From DATFFO01 sp035250025 (GTDB taxonomy: Bacteria > Actinomycetota > Acidimicrobiia > Spongiisociales > ZC4RG35): a stretch of DNA of 6,956 bases. The translations under genes were made by a program, and so were the position numbers. Under the pieces are notes generated by a model. The model was not told where the DNA came from. It made no database searches and worked only from the letters and a program-made list of their open reading frames with translations. The stretch covers positions 1 through 6,956 of the forward strand of contig DATFFO010000243.1 in the NCBI GenBank assembly GCA_035250025.1, in the 5' to 3' direction. Positions 1 to 5,653 of this stretch are shown in pieces; position 1 is the first letter of the stretch, and each line of letters opens with the position of its first letter.

Positions 1-1
1 C

Positions 2-550
2 GTGCGGGCCGAGACGACCGACATCGTCCCCACCATCCTCGACGTGCTCGGCGCCGACGCCCCCGGTGACCTGGAAGGAGCGTCGTTGCTGGGATCCGTT
101 CCGGCGGGGCGCACGGAATCGCGCGCCCTGGTGCGCGGAGAGTGGCTCACGATCGGGGCCGACCTGAGCGAGCAACGGGAGATTGCCCAGAGCAAGGACG
201 TCTGGTTCCCGGCGGGTGACGTCTGGGCGCTCGTCCCCCGGCCCGACCTGCGATCCCTGCTGGGACGGGCGGTGTCGGACATCGAAGCCGTGGACGACCC
301 CGGAATCGGCCTCGAACTGGAACCGCGAGGGGCGGGAGCCGCCGTCGTGACCGGGACCCTGGACATGAGACCGGTGCCGGACGGCGACGCACTGGTGGCG
401 CTGGCGGGCGGCGACGAGATCATCGCCATCACCAAGGCGGATGCGATGGTGGACGGCACGGCCCGGTTCTCGTTCCTGATCGACCCGGACACCCCCGCCA
501 CTTCCCTCCGAGCTTGGCTGGTCGACAGCCCGCTCGCCCTGCGCAGGTAA
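2..550 (+). CDS. C-terminal part of a sulfatase / alkaline-phosphatase superfamily enzyme (5' end outside window)
   Basis: The frame is open from the left edge to a TAA at 548-550, giving about 182 residues, and the real start almost certainly lies upstream. The first residues contain TTDIVPTILDVLGA (residues 5-18), then a D-LEGASLLG block. This pattern closes the catalytic domain of sulfatases and related phosphodiesterases, where the segment usually reads D-hhPTLL-hhG followed by a G-SLL turn. The metal and formylglycine/threonine active-site residues would be further upstream, so substrate and exact family cannot be decided. The remaining ~140 residues look like a soluble beta-rich C-terminal domain with no membrane segment; I do not recognise it. 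The next gene follows on the same strand after 74 bp. Superfamily assignment is moderately secure; specific function is unknown. Confidence 0.6.
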   Translation: MRAETTDIVPTILDVLGADAPGDLEGASLLGSVPAGRTESRALVRGEWLTIGADLSEQREIAQSKDVWFPAGDVWALVPRPDLRSLLGRAVSDIEAVDDPGIGLELEPRGAGAAVVTGTLDMRPVPDGDALVALAGGDEIIAITKADAMVDGTARFSFLIDPDTPATSLRAWLVDSPLALRR

Positions 551-624
551 CCCGGCCCCGGCCGCTCACCCCCTAGCTCAGTTACTCTTGGCAGAGGTCC
601 CTCGAGCGCGGAGATGGCATCGAA
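551..624 (+). promoter_or_regulatory. Short intergenic leader before the aldehyde dehydrogenase, with weak start signals
   Basis: This 74-bp gap contains a TACTCT element at 583-588 that could be a weak -10 box (TAnnnT) without a convincing -35. A GGAG at 610-613 sits 11 nt before the ATG at 625 and is the likely ribosome binding site. An in-frame TAG at 574-576, with no usable start codon between it and 625, means translation cannot begin further upstream. A four-codon frame (ATG at 614, stop at 626-628) overlaps the gene start. No terminator hairpin for the upstream gene is visible. Confidence 0.3.
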
Positions 625-2184
625 ATGACAACGCCCAAGATCACCTACGCCACCATGTCCTCCGACAACGAGGAGCTCCACTCCGCCTACGACGCCGCCC
701 TGGAACGGGTCCAGTCCCGTCTCGGTGAGGACCATCCCTACTTCGTCGACGGCGAGGAGCGGACGAGCGGTGAGTGGTTCGAGGAACGCTCGCCCATCGA
801 CCGTGACGTCGTGGTGGGGCGCTTTGCCCAGGCCACCGTGGGCGACATCGACGATGCCGTGGCCGCCGCCGGAGCCTTCAACGACGAATGGGAGTCGACT
901 CCCTGGCAGCAGCGCCGCGACCTCATGCTGGGGGCGGCCGAGCTCATGGAAGGCCAGCTCTTCGACCTCGCCGCCCTCATGGCCCACGAGGTCGGCAAGA
1001 ACCGCCTCGAGGCGTTGGGAGACGTGGCGGAAACCGTCGAGTTCTTCCGGTACTACGGCGGTCAGATGACGGAGCACGACGGCTTCGAGACCCCGCTCTC
1101 CTCGCTCTCCGCGGCAGAGCACAACGTCTCGGTGCTCCGCCCGTACGGGACGTGGGCAGTGATCTCGCCGTTCAACTTCCCCCTGGCCCTGGCCTCGGGA
1201 CCGACGATCGGTGCCCTCCTCACCGGCAACACGGTCGTCCTCAAGCCTTCGAATCAGGGGGCGTTGATGGCAATCGAGTTCTACCGCCTCATGCGGGAGG
1301 CGGGCCTTCCCCCCTCCGCCTTCCACGTGGTGACCGGCGGCGACGAGGTCGGCGACGCCCTCGCCCACCACGACGGAGTCGACGGGCTCACCTTCACCGG
1401 CTCCTACGACGTCGGGATGTACCTGTATCGCACCGTGCGCGAGAAGCGGCCCAAGCCGGTCATCGCCGAGATGGGCGGGAAGAACCCCGCCATCGTCACT
1501 GCCACCGCCGACCTGGACGCCGCGGTCGAGGGCGTCGTTCGCGGCGCGTTTGGATTCTCCGGCCAGAAATGCTCGGCGACCTCCCGGGTGTACGTGGAGC
1601 GTCCCGTCTACGACGAGTTCGTCGACCGTCTCACTGCCCGGGCCAAGGAGCTGAAGGTGGGTGATCCGCTGGAACGCGACGCTTTCACGGGCCCCGTCAT
1701 CGACGAGGAGGCGGTCGAGCGCTTCGAAAAGGCGATCGAGGAGGTGACCGCCCGGGGCGGCCGCGTGCTGCACGGCGGCGAGCGCCTCACCGACGACGGG
1801 CTCACCCGGGGAAACTACTTGGCCCCTACGGTCGTGGCCGTACCGGAGGACTCTTACGTGTGGTCCCAGGAACTCTTCGTGCCGTTGGTGGCGGTCGGCG
1901 CCGTCGAATCCCTCGACGAGGGCCTCGACAAGGCCAACGACACACCGTTCGGGCTCACCGCGGGCCTTTTCGCCGGTACCAACGAGGAGATCCAGCGCTT
2001 CTTCGACCGCATCGAAGCCGGCGTCACCTACGTCAACCGGGCCGCGGGGGCCACGACGGGAGCCTGGCCCGACATCCAGAGCTTCGGCGGTTGGAAGGGC
2101 TCGGGCACGTCCGGCGCCGGCGGCGGAGGTCCCTGGTACCTGCGCAACTATCTCAGAGAGCAGTCACGGACCGTGGTGCGGTAG
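625..2184 (+). CDS. Aldehyde dehydrogenase, 1-pyrroline-5-carboxylate (glutamate-semialdehyde) dehydrogenase-like
   Basis: This 519-residue NAD(P)-dependent aldehyde dehydrogenase has a full-length family fold. Visible active-site landmarks are Asn184 in SPFNFP (oxyanion), Lys207 in VLKPSN (cofactor ribose), GSYDVG at 259-264 (Rossmann turn), Glu282 in AEMGGKNP (general base) and Cys316 in GQKCSAT (nucleophile). The N-terminal EVGKNRLEAL...ETVEFFRYYGGQM block resembles P5C dehydrogenases (RocA/PutA type), which oxidise glutamate semialdehyde to glutamate in proline and arginine breakdown. The C-terminal GATTGAWPDIQSFGGWKGSG signature (476-495) marks a related group often annotated simply as aldehyde dehydrogenase, so the substrate is inferred. 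The usual E-x-F-G-P motif reads ELFVP (416-420). No proline dehydrogenase gene is nearby. The enzyme should be cytosolic. ATG 625 is the first possible start; M11 is an alternative. Confidence 0.88.
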   Translation: MTTPKITYATMSSDNEELHSAYDAALERVQSRLGEDHPYFVDGEERTSGEWFEERSPIDRDVVVGRFAQATVGDIDDAVAAAGAFNDEWESTPWQQRRDLMLGAAELMEGQLFDLAALMAHEVGKNRLEALGDVAETVEFFRYYGGQMTEHDGFETPLSSLSAAEHNVSVLRPYGTWAVISPFNFPLALASGPTIGALLTGNTVVLKPSNQGALMAIEFYRLMREAGLPPSAFHVVTGGDEVGDALAHHDGVDGLTFTGSYDVGMYLYRTVREKRPKPVIAEMGGKNPAIVTATADLDAAVEGVVRGAFGFSGQKCSATSRVYVERPVYDEFVDRLTARAKELKVGDPLERDAFTGPVIDEEAVERFEKAIEEVTARGGRVLHGGERLTDDGLTRGNYLAPTVVAVPEDSYVWSQELFVPLVAVGAVESLDEGLDKANDTPFGLTAGLFAGTNEEIQRFFDRIEAGVTYVNRAAGATTGAWPDIQSFGGWKGSGTSGAGGGGPWYLRNYLREQSRTVVR

Positions 2185-2215
2185 CCCCGAAACCGTCGTG
2201 TAACGCACGGGGCTA
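2182..2215 (+). other. Perfect 8-bp inverted repeat over the aldehyde dehydrogenase stop codon
   Basis: TAGCCCCG at 2182-2189 includes the TAG stop and is exactly complementary to CGGGGCTA at 2208-2215, with an 18-nt loop. The right arm overlaps the hairpin at 2197-2233, so the two structures cannot form together. It may be an alternative fold of the 3' end or chance in GC-rich DNA. Confidence 0.35.
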
Positions 2216-2233
2216 TATGCCGTGCGTTGCACG
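2197..2233. terminator. Strong hairpin between convergent genes, candidate bidirectional terminator
   Basis: Bases 2197-2210 pair with 2220-2233 over 14 positions: 13 Watson-Crick pairs and one T-G wobble (2201/2229). The loop is the 9-nt GGCTATATG. The structure lies between the stop codons of the convergent aldehyde dehydrogenase (2184) and HisA-like gene (2242), where a shared terminator is expected. Neither side has a run of T residues, so it would be a U-less hairpin terminator of the kind often proposed in high-GC actinobacteria, or an mRNA 3'-end stabiliser. Confidence 0.6.
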
Positions 2234-2241
2234 CCAGTCGC

Positions 2242-3243
2242 TCAGCGGGTGACCGGGGCCCGGGGGGCGATCTCCTCGAGTTGGGAACGGGCCGTCTCCA
2301 GGTGAGCGTGAGCGGCGGCCACCTCATCGGTGCCGGGACCGTCATCGGCGGCCTGGTAGTGACGGGCGGCGTTGCGGGCCGCGGCCGCCGCTCTGTCGGC
2401 TTCCTCGGCGACCTTCATCAGGGCGGTGGCGGCGTCGGCCAGCAGCGGTGGGGTCGTATGGGCCCGCGACACGGGCCGGGCGATGGGTTCGGCCGGCTGT
2501 TCAGGCGGGCCCTCCTCGATGATGCGGCGCGCCTCCGCGAGGGTGAACCGTCCCTCTGTCACCTCGCGGCCGACGATCAACCCACCGAGGCGGCGGCCGT
2601 GGATCGACAGGGCCACCAACTTGTGGAGGTCCTCGACGTCGCGGGCTCCGCCGGCGGCCACTACCGGCTCTTCGACCGTGGCCAACGCCTCGCTCAGGAT
2701 CTTCAGGTTGGCGGGCTCGGCCAGCACATCCCGGCCCGCGGCCATGACGAAGAAGGCGGCCGCCCCGGCCGACGACATCTCGATGAGCACCTCTTCCAGA
2801 TACCGCCCGGAGTTCTTGGTCCAACCCCGGGTGGCGATCTCCTCGTCGGGACGGACGTCGACCGAGACTGCCACCCGCCCGGGGAAGTCCCGACACAGGT
2901 CCCAGACCATGTTCTGGTCTTCGATGGCGGCCGTTCCCATGACGATGCGCCAGGCGCCCCGGTCGAGCAGGCGGGCGGCTTCGACGTGGGAGCGGATACC
3001 GCCGGCGATCTGCACGGGCCCGGTGGTCTCGTCGAGAATCGAGTCGATCAGCCCCCGGTTCCTGGGGTTGTCGAAGGCAGCCGCATCGAGATCGACGACA
3101 TGGACGTAATCGGCTCCCTGGTGGAACCAGTTGTTGACGCGACCGACAGGATCATTGTGGAGGGCGATGGCCTCGTTGACGTCGCCGCGGGGAAGACGCA
3201 CCGCTCGCCCGTCGAGGACATTGACGCGGGCGTAGAGATCCAT
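2242..3243 (-). CDS. HisA/PriA-like TIM-barrel protein with altered catalytic residues and an Ala-rich C-terminal extension
   Basis: Residues 1-245 of this 333-residue protein align by eye along all of HisA (ProFAR isomerase, histidine biosynthesis). Retained features are the LDGRAVRL strand-loop (10-17), HVVDLDAA (48-55), the phosphate-loop GGIR (81-84), the loop-5 RGWT (139-142), the second phosphate loop AAGG (196-199) and IVGREVTEGRFTLAEA (223-238). Two catalytic features differ. The Asp of the HisA 'PAID' strand is Asn8 (ARVNVLDG). The third catalytic loop, normally D-G-T, reads GRDVLAEP (170-177). The loop-5 Asp is kept (Asp129 in VSVDVR). Residues 246-333 are an added Pro- then Ala/Glu-rich tail, probably helical. 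An in-frame TAG two codons upstream fixes the ATG at 3243. No other his genes are in view. It is probably a divergent paralogue that binds a phosphorylated ligand with different or no isomerase activity; a working divergent HisA is not excluded. Confidence 0.8.
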   Translation of the reverse strand: MDLYARVNVLDGRAVRLPRGDVNEAIALHNDPVGRVNNWFHQGADYVHVVDLDAAAFDNPRNRGLIDSILDETTGPVQIAGGIRSHVEAARLLDRGAWRIVMGTAAIEDQNMVWDLCRDFPGRVAVSVDVRPDEEIATRGWTKNSGRYLEEVLIEMSSAGAAAFFVMAAGRDVLAEPANLKILSEALATVEEPVVAAGGARDVEDLHKLVALSIHGRRLGGLIVGREVTEGRFTLAEARRIIEEGPPEQPAEPIARPVSRAHTTPPLLADAATALMKVAEEADRAAAAARNAARHYQAADDGPGTDEVAAAHAHLETARSQLEEIAPRAPVTR

Positions 3244-3255
3244 CGCCTAACCGTA
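3244..3255 (-). promoter_or_regulatory. Candidate -10 element for leaderless transcription of the HisA-like gene
   Basis: Read on the minus strand, TACGGT (3255-3250) fits the TAnnnT -10 pattern. It lies six bases before the A of the start codon, the spacing expected if transcription begins at the ATG itself. No Shine-Dalgarno sequence is present in front of the start. Leaderless genes are common in actinobacteria. A TTGAAA sequence lies only 13 bp upstream of the hexamer, too close for a standard -35. Confidence 0.35.
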
Positions 3256-3318
3256 TCGGATTCCGTGGTTTCAAGGCGCCGATTGTGTGTAACCGATTGG
3301 AGACCGCCGCTGTCCAAT

Positions 3319-3337
3319 ACCTGTTAGGCGAACCTAA
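3319..3337 (+). promoter_or_regulatory. Candidate IdeR/DtxR-type iron-repressor box upstream of the desaturase
   Basis: The core TTAGGCGAACCTAA (3324-3337) matches 13 of 14 positions of the right-hand part of the classical IdeR/DtxR operator TTAGGTTAGGCTAACCTAA. Over the full 19 positions 14 match, and all but one of the mismatches fall in the first four bases. The core also has perfect TTAGG/CCTAA arms. The site overlaps the expected promoter of an iron-dependent enzyme, 37 bp before its start codon, where bound repressor would block transcription. This is sequence resemblance only; no regulator gene is in the window. Confidence 0.4.
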
Positions 3338-3364
3338 CCGCCTACCGTTCAGTTCGATCCACGC

Positions 3365-3370
3365 GAGGAA
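3365..3370 (+). promoter_or_regulatory. Ribosome binding site of the acyl-ACP desaturase
   Basis: GAGGAA lies three bases before the ATG at 3374; its GAGG core is five bases from the start. This supports ATG 3374 as the true start. Confidence 0.6.
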
Positions 3371-3373
3371 CCG

Positions 3374-4270
3374 ATGGCATACAACGAACACTTGGAGGTC
3401 GTCGAGGCACTCGAGCCGACCGTCGCCAAGCTCATCGCCGAGCACCGCGAGCGGCGCAAGCACTGGTACTTCCACGACTTCATCCCGTGGGAGGAAGGGC
3501 GCAGCTTCACAAAGGAGCCGTGGGAGGAGTCCCAGGCTTCGATCAACGAGCGAGCCCGCACTTCCCTCGTCCTCAACCTTCTGACCGAGGACAACCTGCC
3601 CTACTACCACGCCACTCTCGAGAAGTATCTTCCGGCGGGCTCCGTATGGCGGGAATGGAACGGGCTCTGGACTGCCGAAGAGGGCCAGCACGCCATAGCC
3701 ATCCGCTCGTATCTACTGACCAGCCGCAACTGCGACCCGGTCGAGCTGGAGGACGACCGCATGGCGACGATGGCCGTGGGGTACGCCCCCGACTGGTCGC
3801 ACCCAGCCGAGCTGTTCGCCTACACGTCGGCCCAGGAGCTCGCCACCAGGGTCTCCCACCGCAACACCGGCAAGATCACTGAAGACGAGACGGCCTTCGA
3901 GCTGATGCGCAACATCGCCGCCGACGAGAACCATCACTTCATGTTCTACAAGGGCGTCATGCAGGCGATGCTCGAGACCCACCCCACCGTCGCCCTCGAA
4001 GGAATCCTCCGCACCTTCACCAACTTCCAGATGCCCGGCGTCGGCATCCCCGGGTTCCTGCGGCGTTCGATCGACATCGCCAAGGCCGGCGTCTACAACC
4101 TGCGCGTCCATCACGACAACGTGATCATGCCGCTCATCCGGCAGTGGGGCATCGGCGAGCTCAAGGGCCTGGATTCGGCCGCTTCTGAGCTCCAGGAGAA
4201 GTTGATGGCGCTCCCGGGCGAGATCATCGCCAAGGCCGAGCGCTTCGAGGCCCGCTTCGGCATGGCGTAG
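3374..4270 (+). CDS. desA: Acyl-[acyl-carrier-protein] desaturase, soluble di-iron DesA/stearoyl-ACP desaturase family
   Basis: This 298-residue soluble enzyme should introduce a cis double bond into acyl chains carried on ACP, using O2 and electrons from ferredoxin. All six di-iron ligands expected from the plant stearoyl-ACP desaturase pattern can be placed: Glu72 (TEDNLPYYH), Glu103 and His106 (AEEGQH), Glu155 (TSAQELAT, followed by SHRNTG) and Glu185 with His188 (ADENHH). No membrane segments are present, which separates it from membrane-bound desaturases. Its length is in the range of mycobacterial DesA proteins, whose physiological substrates are only partly known, so chain length and double-bond position cannot be predicted here. 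A GAGGAA ribosome binding site supports the start. A candidate IdeR/DtxR-like box upstream would fit iron-dependent expression. The 3' end converges on the efflux-pump gene with a 10-bp gap. Confidence 0.9.
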   Translation: MAYNEHLEVVEALEPTVAKLIAEHRERRKHWYFHDFIPWEEGRSFTKEPWEESQASINERARTSLVLNLLTEDNLPYYHATLEKYLPAGSVWREWNGLWTAEEGQHAIAIRSYLLTSRNCDPVELEDDRMATMAVGYAPDWSHPAELFAYTSAQELATRVSHRNTGKITEDETAFELMRNIAADENHHFMFYKGVMQAMLETHPTVALEGILRTFTNFQMPGVGIPGFLRRSIDIAKAGVYNLRVHHDNVIMPLIRQWGIGELKGLDSAASELQEKLMALPGEIIAKAERFEARFGMA

Positions 4271-4271
4271 T

Positions 4272-4288
4272 CCCACTCGATCAGTGGG
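4272..4288. terminator. Small hairpin between the convergent desaturase and SMR genes
   Basis: CCCACT at 4272-4277 pairs exactly with AGTGGG at 4283-4288 around a 5-nt loop. It spans the 10-bp gap between the two stop codons and overlaps the end of the SMR reading frame. The stem is short and has no T-tract, so termination is only suggested by position. Confidence 0.3.
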
Positions 4289-4613
4289 CGGCGGTCGACG
4301 AGAAGACGTTGATCACCACCACCCCGGCCACGATCAGCGCCATGCCGGCGACGGCCGGTGTGTCCAGGCGCTGATCGAGAACCACCCACCCGATGACGGC
4401 GATGAGCATCACCCCCACTCCTGACCATATGGCGTAGGCGACGCCGACCGGGATCTGGCGCAGCGACAGCGACAGCAGGTAGATGGCGATGGCGTAGCCG
4501 GCGACCACTACCAGCGTCGGGCCCGGCTTGGTGAGCCCGTCGGAGGCACGCAGAAAGCTGGTGGCGATCACCTCCGCCCCGATGGCCATTCCCAGGATCA
4601 GCCAGGGACTCAT
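4281..4613 (-). CDS. emrE: Small multidrug resistance (SMR) family efflux protein, EmrE-like
   Basis: This 110-residue four-helix membrane protein (approximate segments 4-21, 33-50, 57-77, 84-104) has the normal SMR length. It contains the essential proton/substrate-binding Glu14 in helix 1 (AEVIATS). Tyr40, Tyr60 and Trp63, which line the EmrE binding pocket, are at identical positions. The AYAIWSGVGVMLIAV block (59-73) and DQRLDTPAVAGM block (80-91) closely follow EmrE. SMR proteins work as dimers that exchange protons for cationic lipophilic compounds; a guanidinium exporter (SugE/Gdx type) is less likely because the WSGVG pattern is of the EmrE/Qac subgroup. ATG 4613 overlaps the stop of the 6-phosphogluconate dehydrogenase gene by four bases, and GAGAGG at 4622-4627 lies eight bases upstream. 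The frame stays open upstream to 4889 but that part has no SMR similarity. Confidence 0.93.
   Translation of the reverse strand: MSPWLILGMAIGAEVIATSFLRASDGLTKPGPTLVVVAGYAIAIYLLSLSLRQIPVGVAYAIWSGVGVMLIAVIGWVVLDQRLDTPAVAGMALIVAGVVVINVFSSTAAH
4610..4613 (-). other. ATGA start/stop overlap coupling gnd and the SMR gene
   Basis: The last stop codon (TGA, 4612-4610) of the dehydrogenase shares bases with the pump's ATG (4613-4611). This arrangement usually gives translational coupling and implies one transcript. Confidence 0.8.
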
Positions 4614-5629
4614 TTCGCCGGCCTCTCGGCGTGTCCACCGAACTGCTGGCGCATGGCCGAGAGCAGCTTGTCGCCATAGTCGCCAAGATCGCGAGAACTG
4701 AAGCGCTGATGGAGCGCCGAGGCGATGACGTTGGCCGGGACCCCCTCGTCGATGGCCGCCTGCATGGTCCATCTCCCCTCGCCCGAGTCCGACACGTGGC
4801 CCGAGTAGGCGGCAAGGTCGTTGTCGACGCACAGGGCGGCGGCGGTGAGATCGAGAAGCCACGAGCCGACCACGGAACCCCGCCGCCACACCTCGGCGAC
4901 CCGGTCGAGCGGCAGGTCGAATTGGTAGTACTCGGGCTGGCGGAGGGGGGCAGTCTCGGCGTCCAGGGCACGGTCACGGGCGCCGACGTCGGCCCGCTCG
5001 AGGATCGCGAAGCCCTCGGCGAAGGCTGCCATGAGCCCGTACTCGATCCCGTTGTGGACCATCTTGACGAAATGGCCGGCTCCCGCCGGGCCGCAATGCA
5101 GCCATCCCTGCTCCTCGGGGGCGGGATCGCCGGTCCGGCCGGGGGTGCGGGCGGCGGCATCCACCCCCGGGACAAGGGCTTCGAAAACGGGGCGCAGGCG
5201 CTCTACTGCCTCGGCTTCACCACCCACCATCAGGCAGTACCCCCGCTCGAGGCCCCACACCCCACCCGACACTCCCGCGTCCAGGTAGTGGACTCCGGTC
5301 GGAGAGATGCGTGCGAACCGGTCGACGTCGTCGCGGTAGAAGCTGTTTCCCCCGTCGACGACTGCATCGTCCTTCGAGAGCAGGGGGAGGAGGCCGTCGA
5401 GCGTCCCGTCCACGAACGCCGCCGGCAGCATCATCCATACGTGCCGGGGCGCGTCGAGCAGGCCCACCAATTTCTTCAGGTCTGGGGCGGCGGTGACAAC
5501 GCCCTCATCCACCAGGTCGGACACGACACCGGCGTCGATGTCGTATCCGACTACCTCGTGGCCGGCGGCGGTCAGGCGGCGTGACATGTTCGCCCCCATG
5601 CGTCCGAGGCCGATCATTCCTAGTTGCAT
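4610..5629 (-). CDS. gnd: 6-phosphogluconate dehydrogenase (decarboxylating), short form, probably NAD-preferring
   Basis: This 339-residue enzyme oxidises and decarboxylates 6-phosphogluconate to ribulose 5-phosphate in the pentose phosphate pathway. Its length fits the short, YqeC/GntZ-type form rather than the ~470-residue form. The N-terminal Rossmann fold has GLGRMG at 7-12. The substrate site shows SGG at 121-123 with WGLERGYCLMVGG following, and the catalytic segment GHFVKMVHNGIEYG (185-198) supplies Lys189, His192, Asn193 and Glu196. DSGEGRW (281-287) and the terminal DYGDKLLSAMRQQFGGH (317-333) are also typical. Asp30 at the end of the second beta strand (GYD) would bind the adenosine ribose hydroxyls and argues for NAD over NADP; this is inference. 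A strong GGAGGG ribosome binding site lies upstream. The gene sits between a sirtuin (24-bp gap) and an efflux pump (4-bp overlap) on the same strand. Confidence 0.93.
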   Translation of the reverse strand: MQLGMIGLGRMGANMSRRLTAAGHEVVGYDIDAGVVSDLVDEGVVTAAPDLKKLVGLLDAPRHVWMMLPAAFVDGTLDGLLPLLSKDDAVVDGGNSFYRDDVDRFARISPTGVHYLDAGVSGGVWGLERGYCLMVGGEAEAVERLRPVFEALVPGVDAAARTPGRTGDPAPEEQGWLHCGPAGAGHFVKMVHNGIEYGLMAAFAEGFAILERADVGARDRALDAETAPLRQPEYYQFDLPLDRVAEVWRRGSVVGSWLLDLTAAALCVDNDLAAYSGHVSDSGEGRWTMQAAIDEGVPANVIASALHQRFSSRDLGDYGDKLLSAMRQQFGGHAERPAK

Positions 5630-5634
5630 TCGAT

Positions 5635-5640
5635 CCCTCC
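5635..5640 (-). promoter_or_regulatory. Strong Shine-Dalgarno sequence for 6-phosphogluconate dehydrogenase
   Basis: On the minus strand GGAGGG precedes the ATG at 5629 by five bases. It lies within the 24-bp gap after the sirtuin stop, so this gene has its own initiation signal rather than relying on coupling. Confidence 0.75.
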
Positions 5641-5653
5641 GTTCCCGCCGAGC

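Larger units (their letters stand above)
3244..3373. promoter_or_regulatory. Divergent intergenic control region with an 8-bp inverted repeat at its ends
   Basis: The 130 bp between the HisA-like gene and the desaturase must hold both promoters. CGCCTAAC at 3244-3251, touching the HisA-like start codon, is the exact reverse complement of GTTAGGCG at 3323-3330 on the desaturase side. The second arm is part of the candidate metal-repressor box at 3319-3337. A TTGGAG at 3297-3302 with TACCTG at 3318-3323 is a weak plus-strand -35/-10 candidate (15-bp spacing). Confidence 0.4.

Noticed and set aside
553..566. CGGCCCCGGCCG palindrome after the sulfatase-like gene as a terminator
   Set aside because: The arms are separated by only two bases, too few for a hairpin loop, and there is no T-tract.
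571..598. tRNA-like D-arm sequence (CCTAGCTCAGTT...GGCAGAGG)
   Set aside because: It resembles the 5' part of a tRNA, but the D-loop carries extra bases, and no anticodon stem, T-loop (GTTCGA-like) or acceptor complement follows before the next gene.
2227..3327. Long plus-strand open frame opposite the HisA-like gene
   Set aside because: It is antisense to a clearly recognisable barrel protein, has a Gly/Arg/Asp-rich composition typical of shadow frames in GC-rich DNA, and shows no known motif.
4614..4889. Longer N-terminus for the SMR protein
   Set aside because: SMR proteins are about 110 residues and start as this one does at 4613; the upstream frame only reads through the dehydrogenase gene out of frame.
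4631..5584. Long plus-strand open frame opposite the 6-phosphogluconate dehydrogenase
   Set aside because: It is a shadow of a well-supported gene on the other strand and has no recognisable domain.
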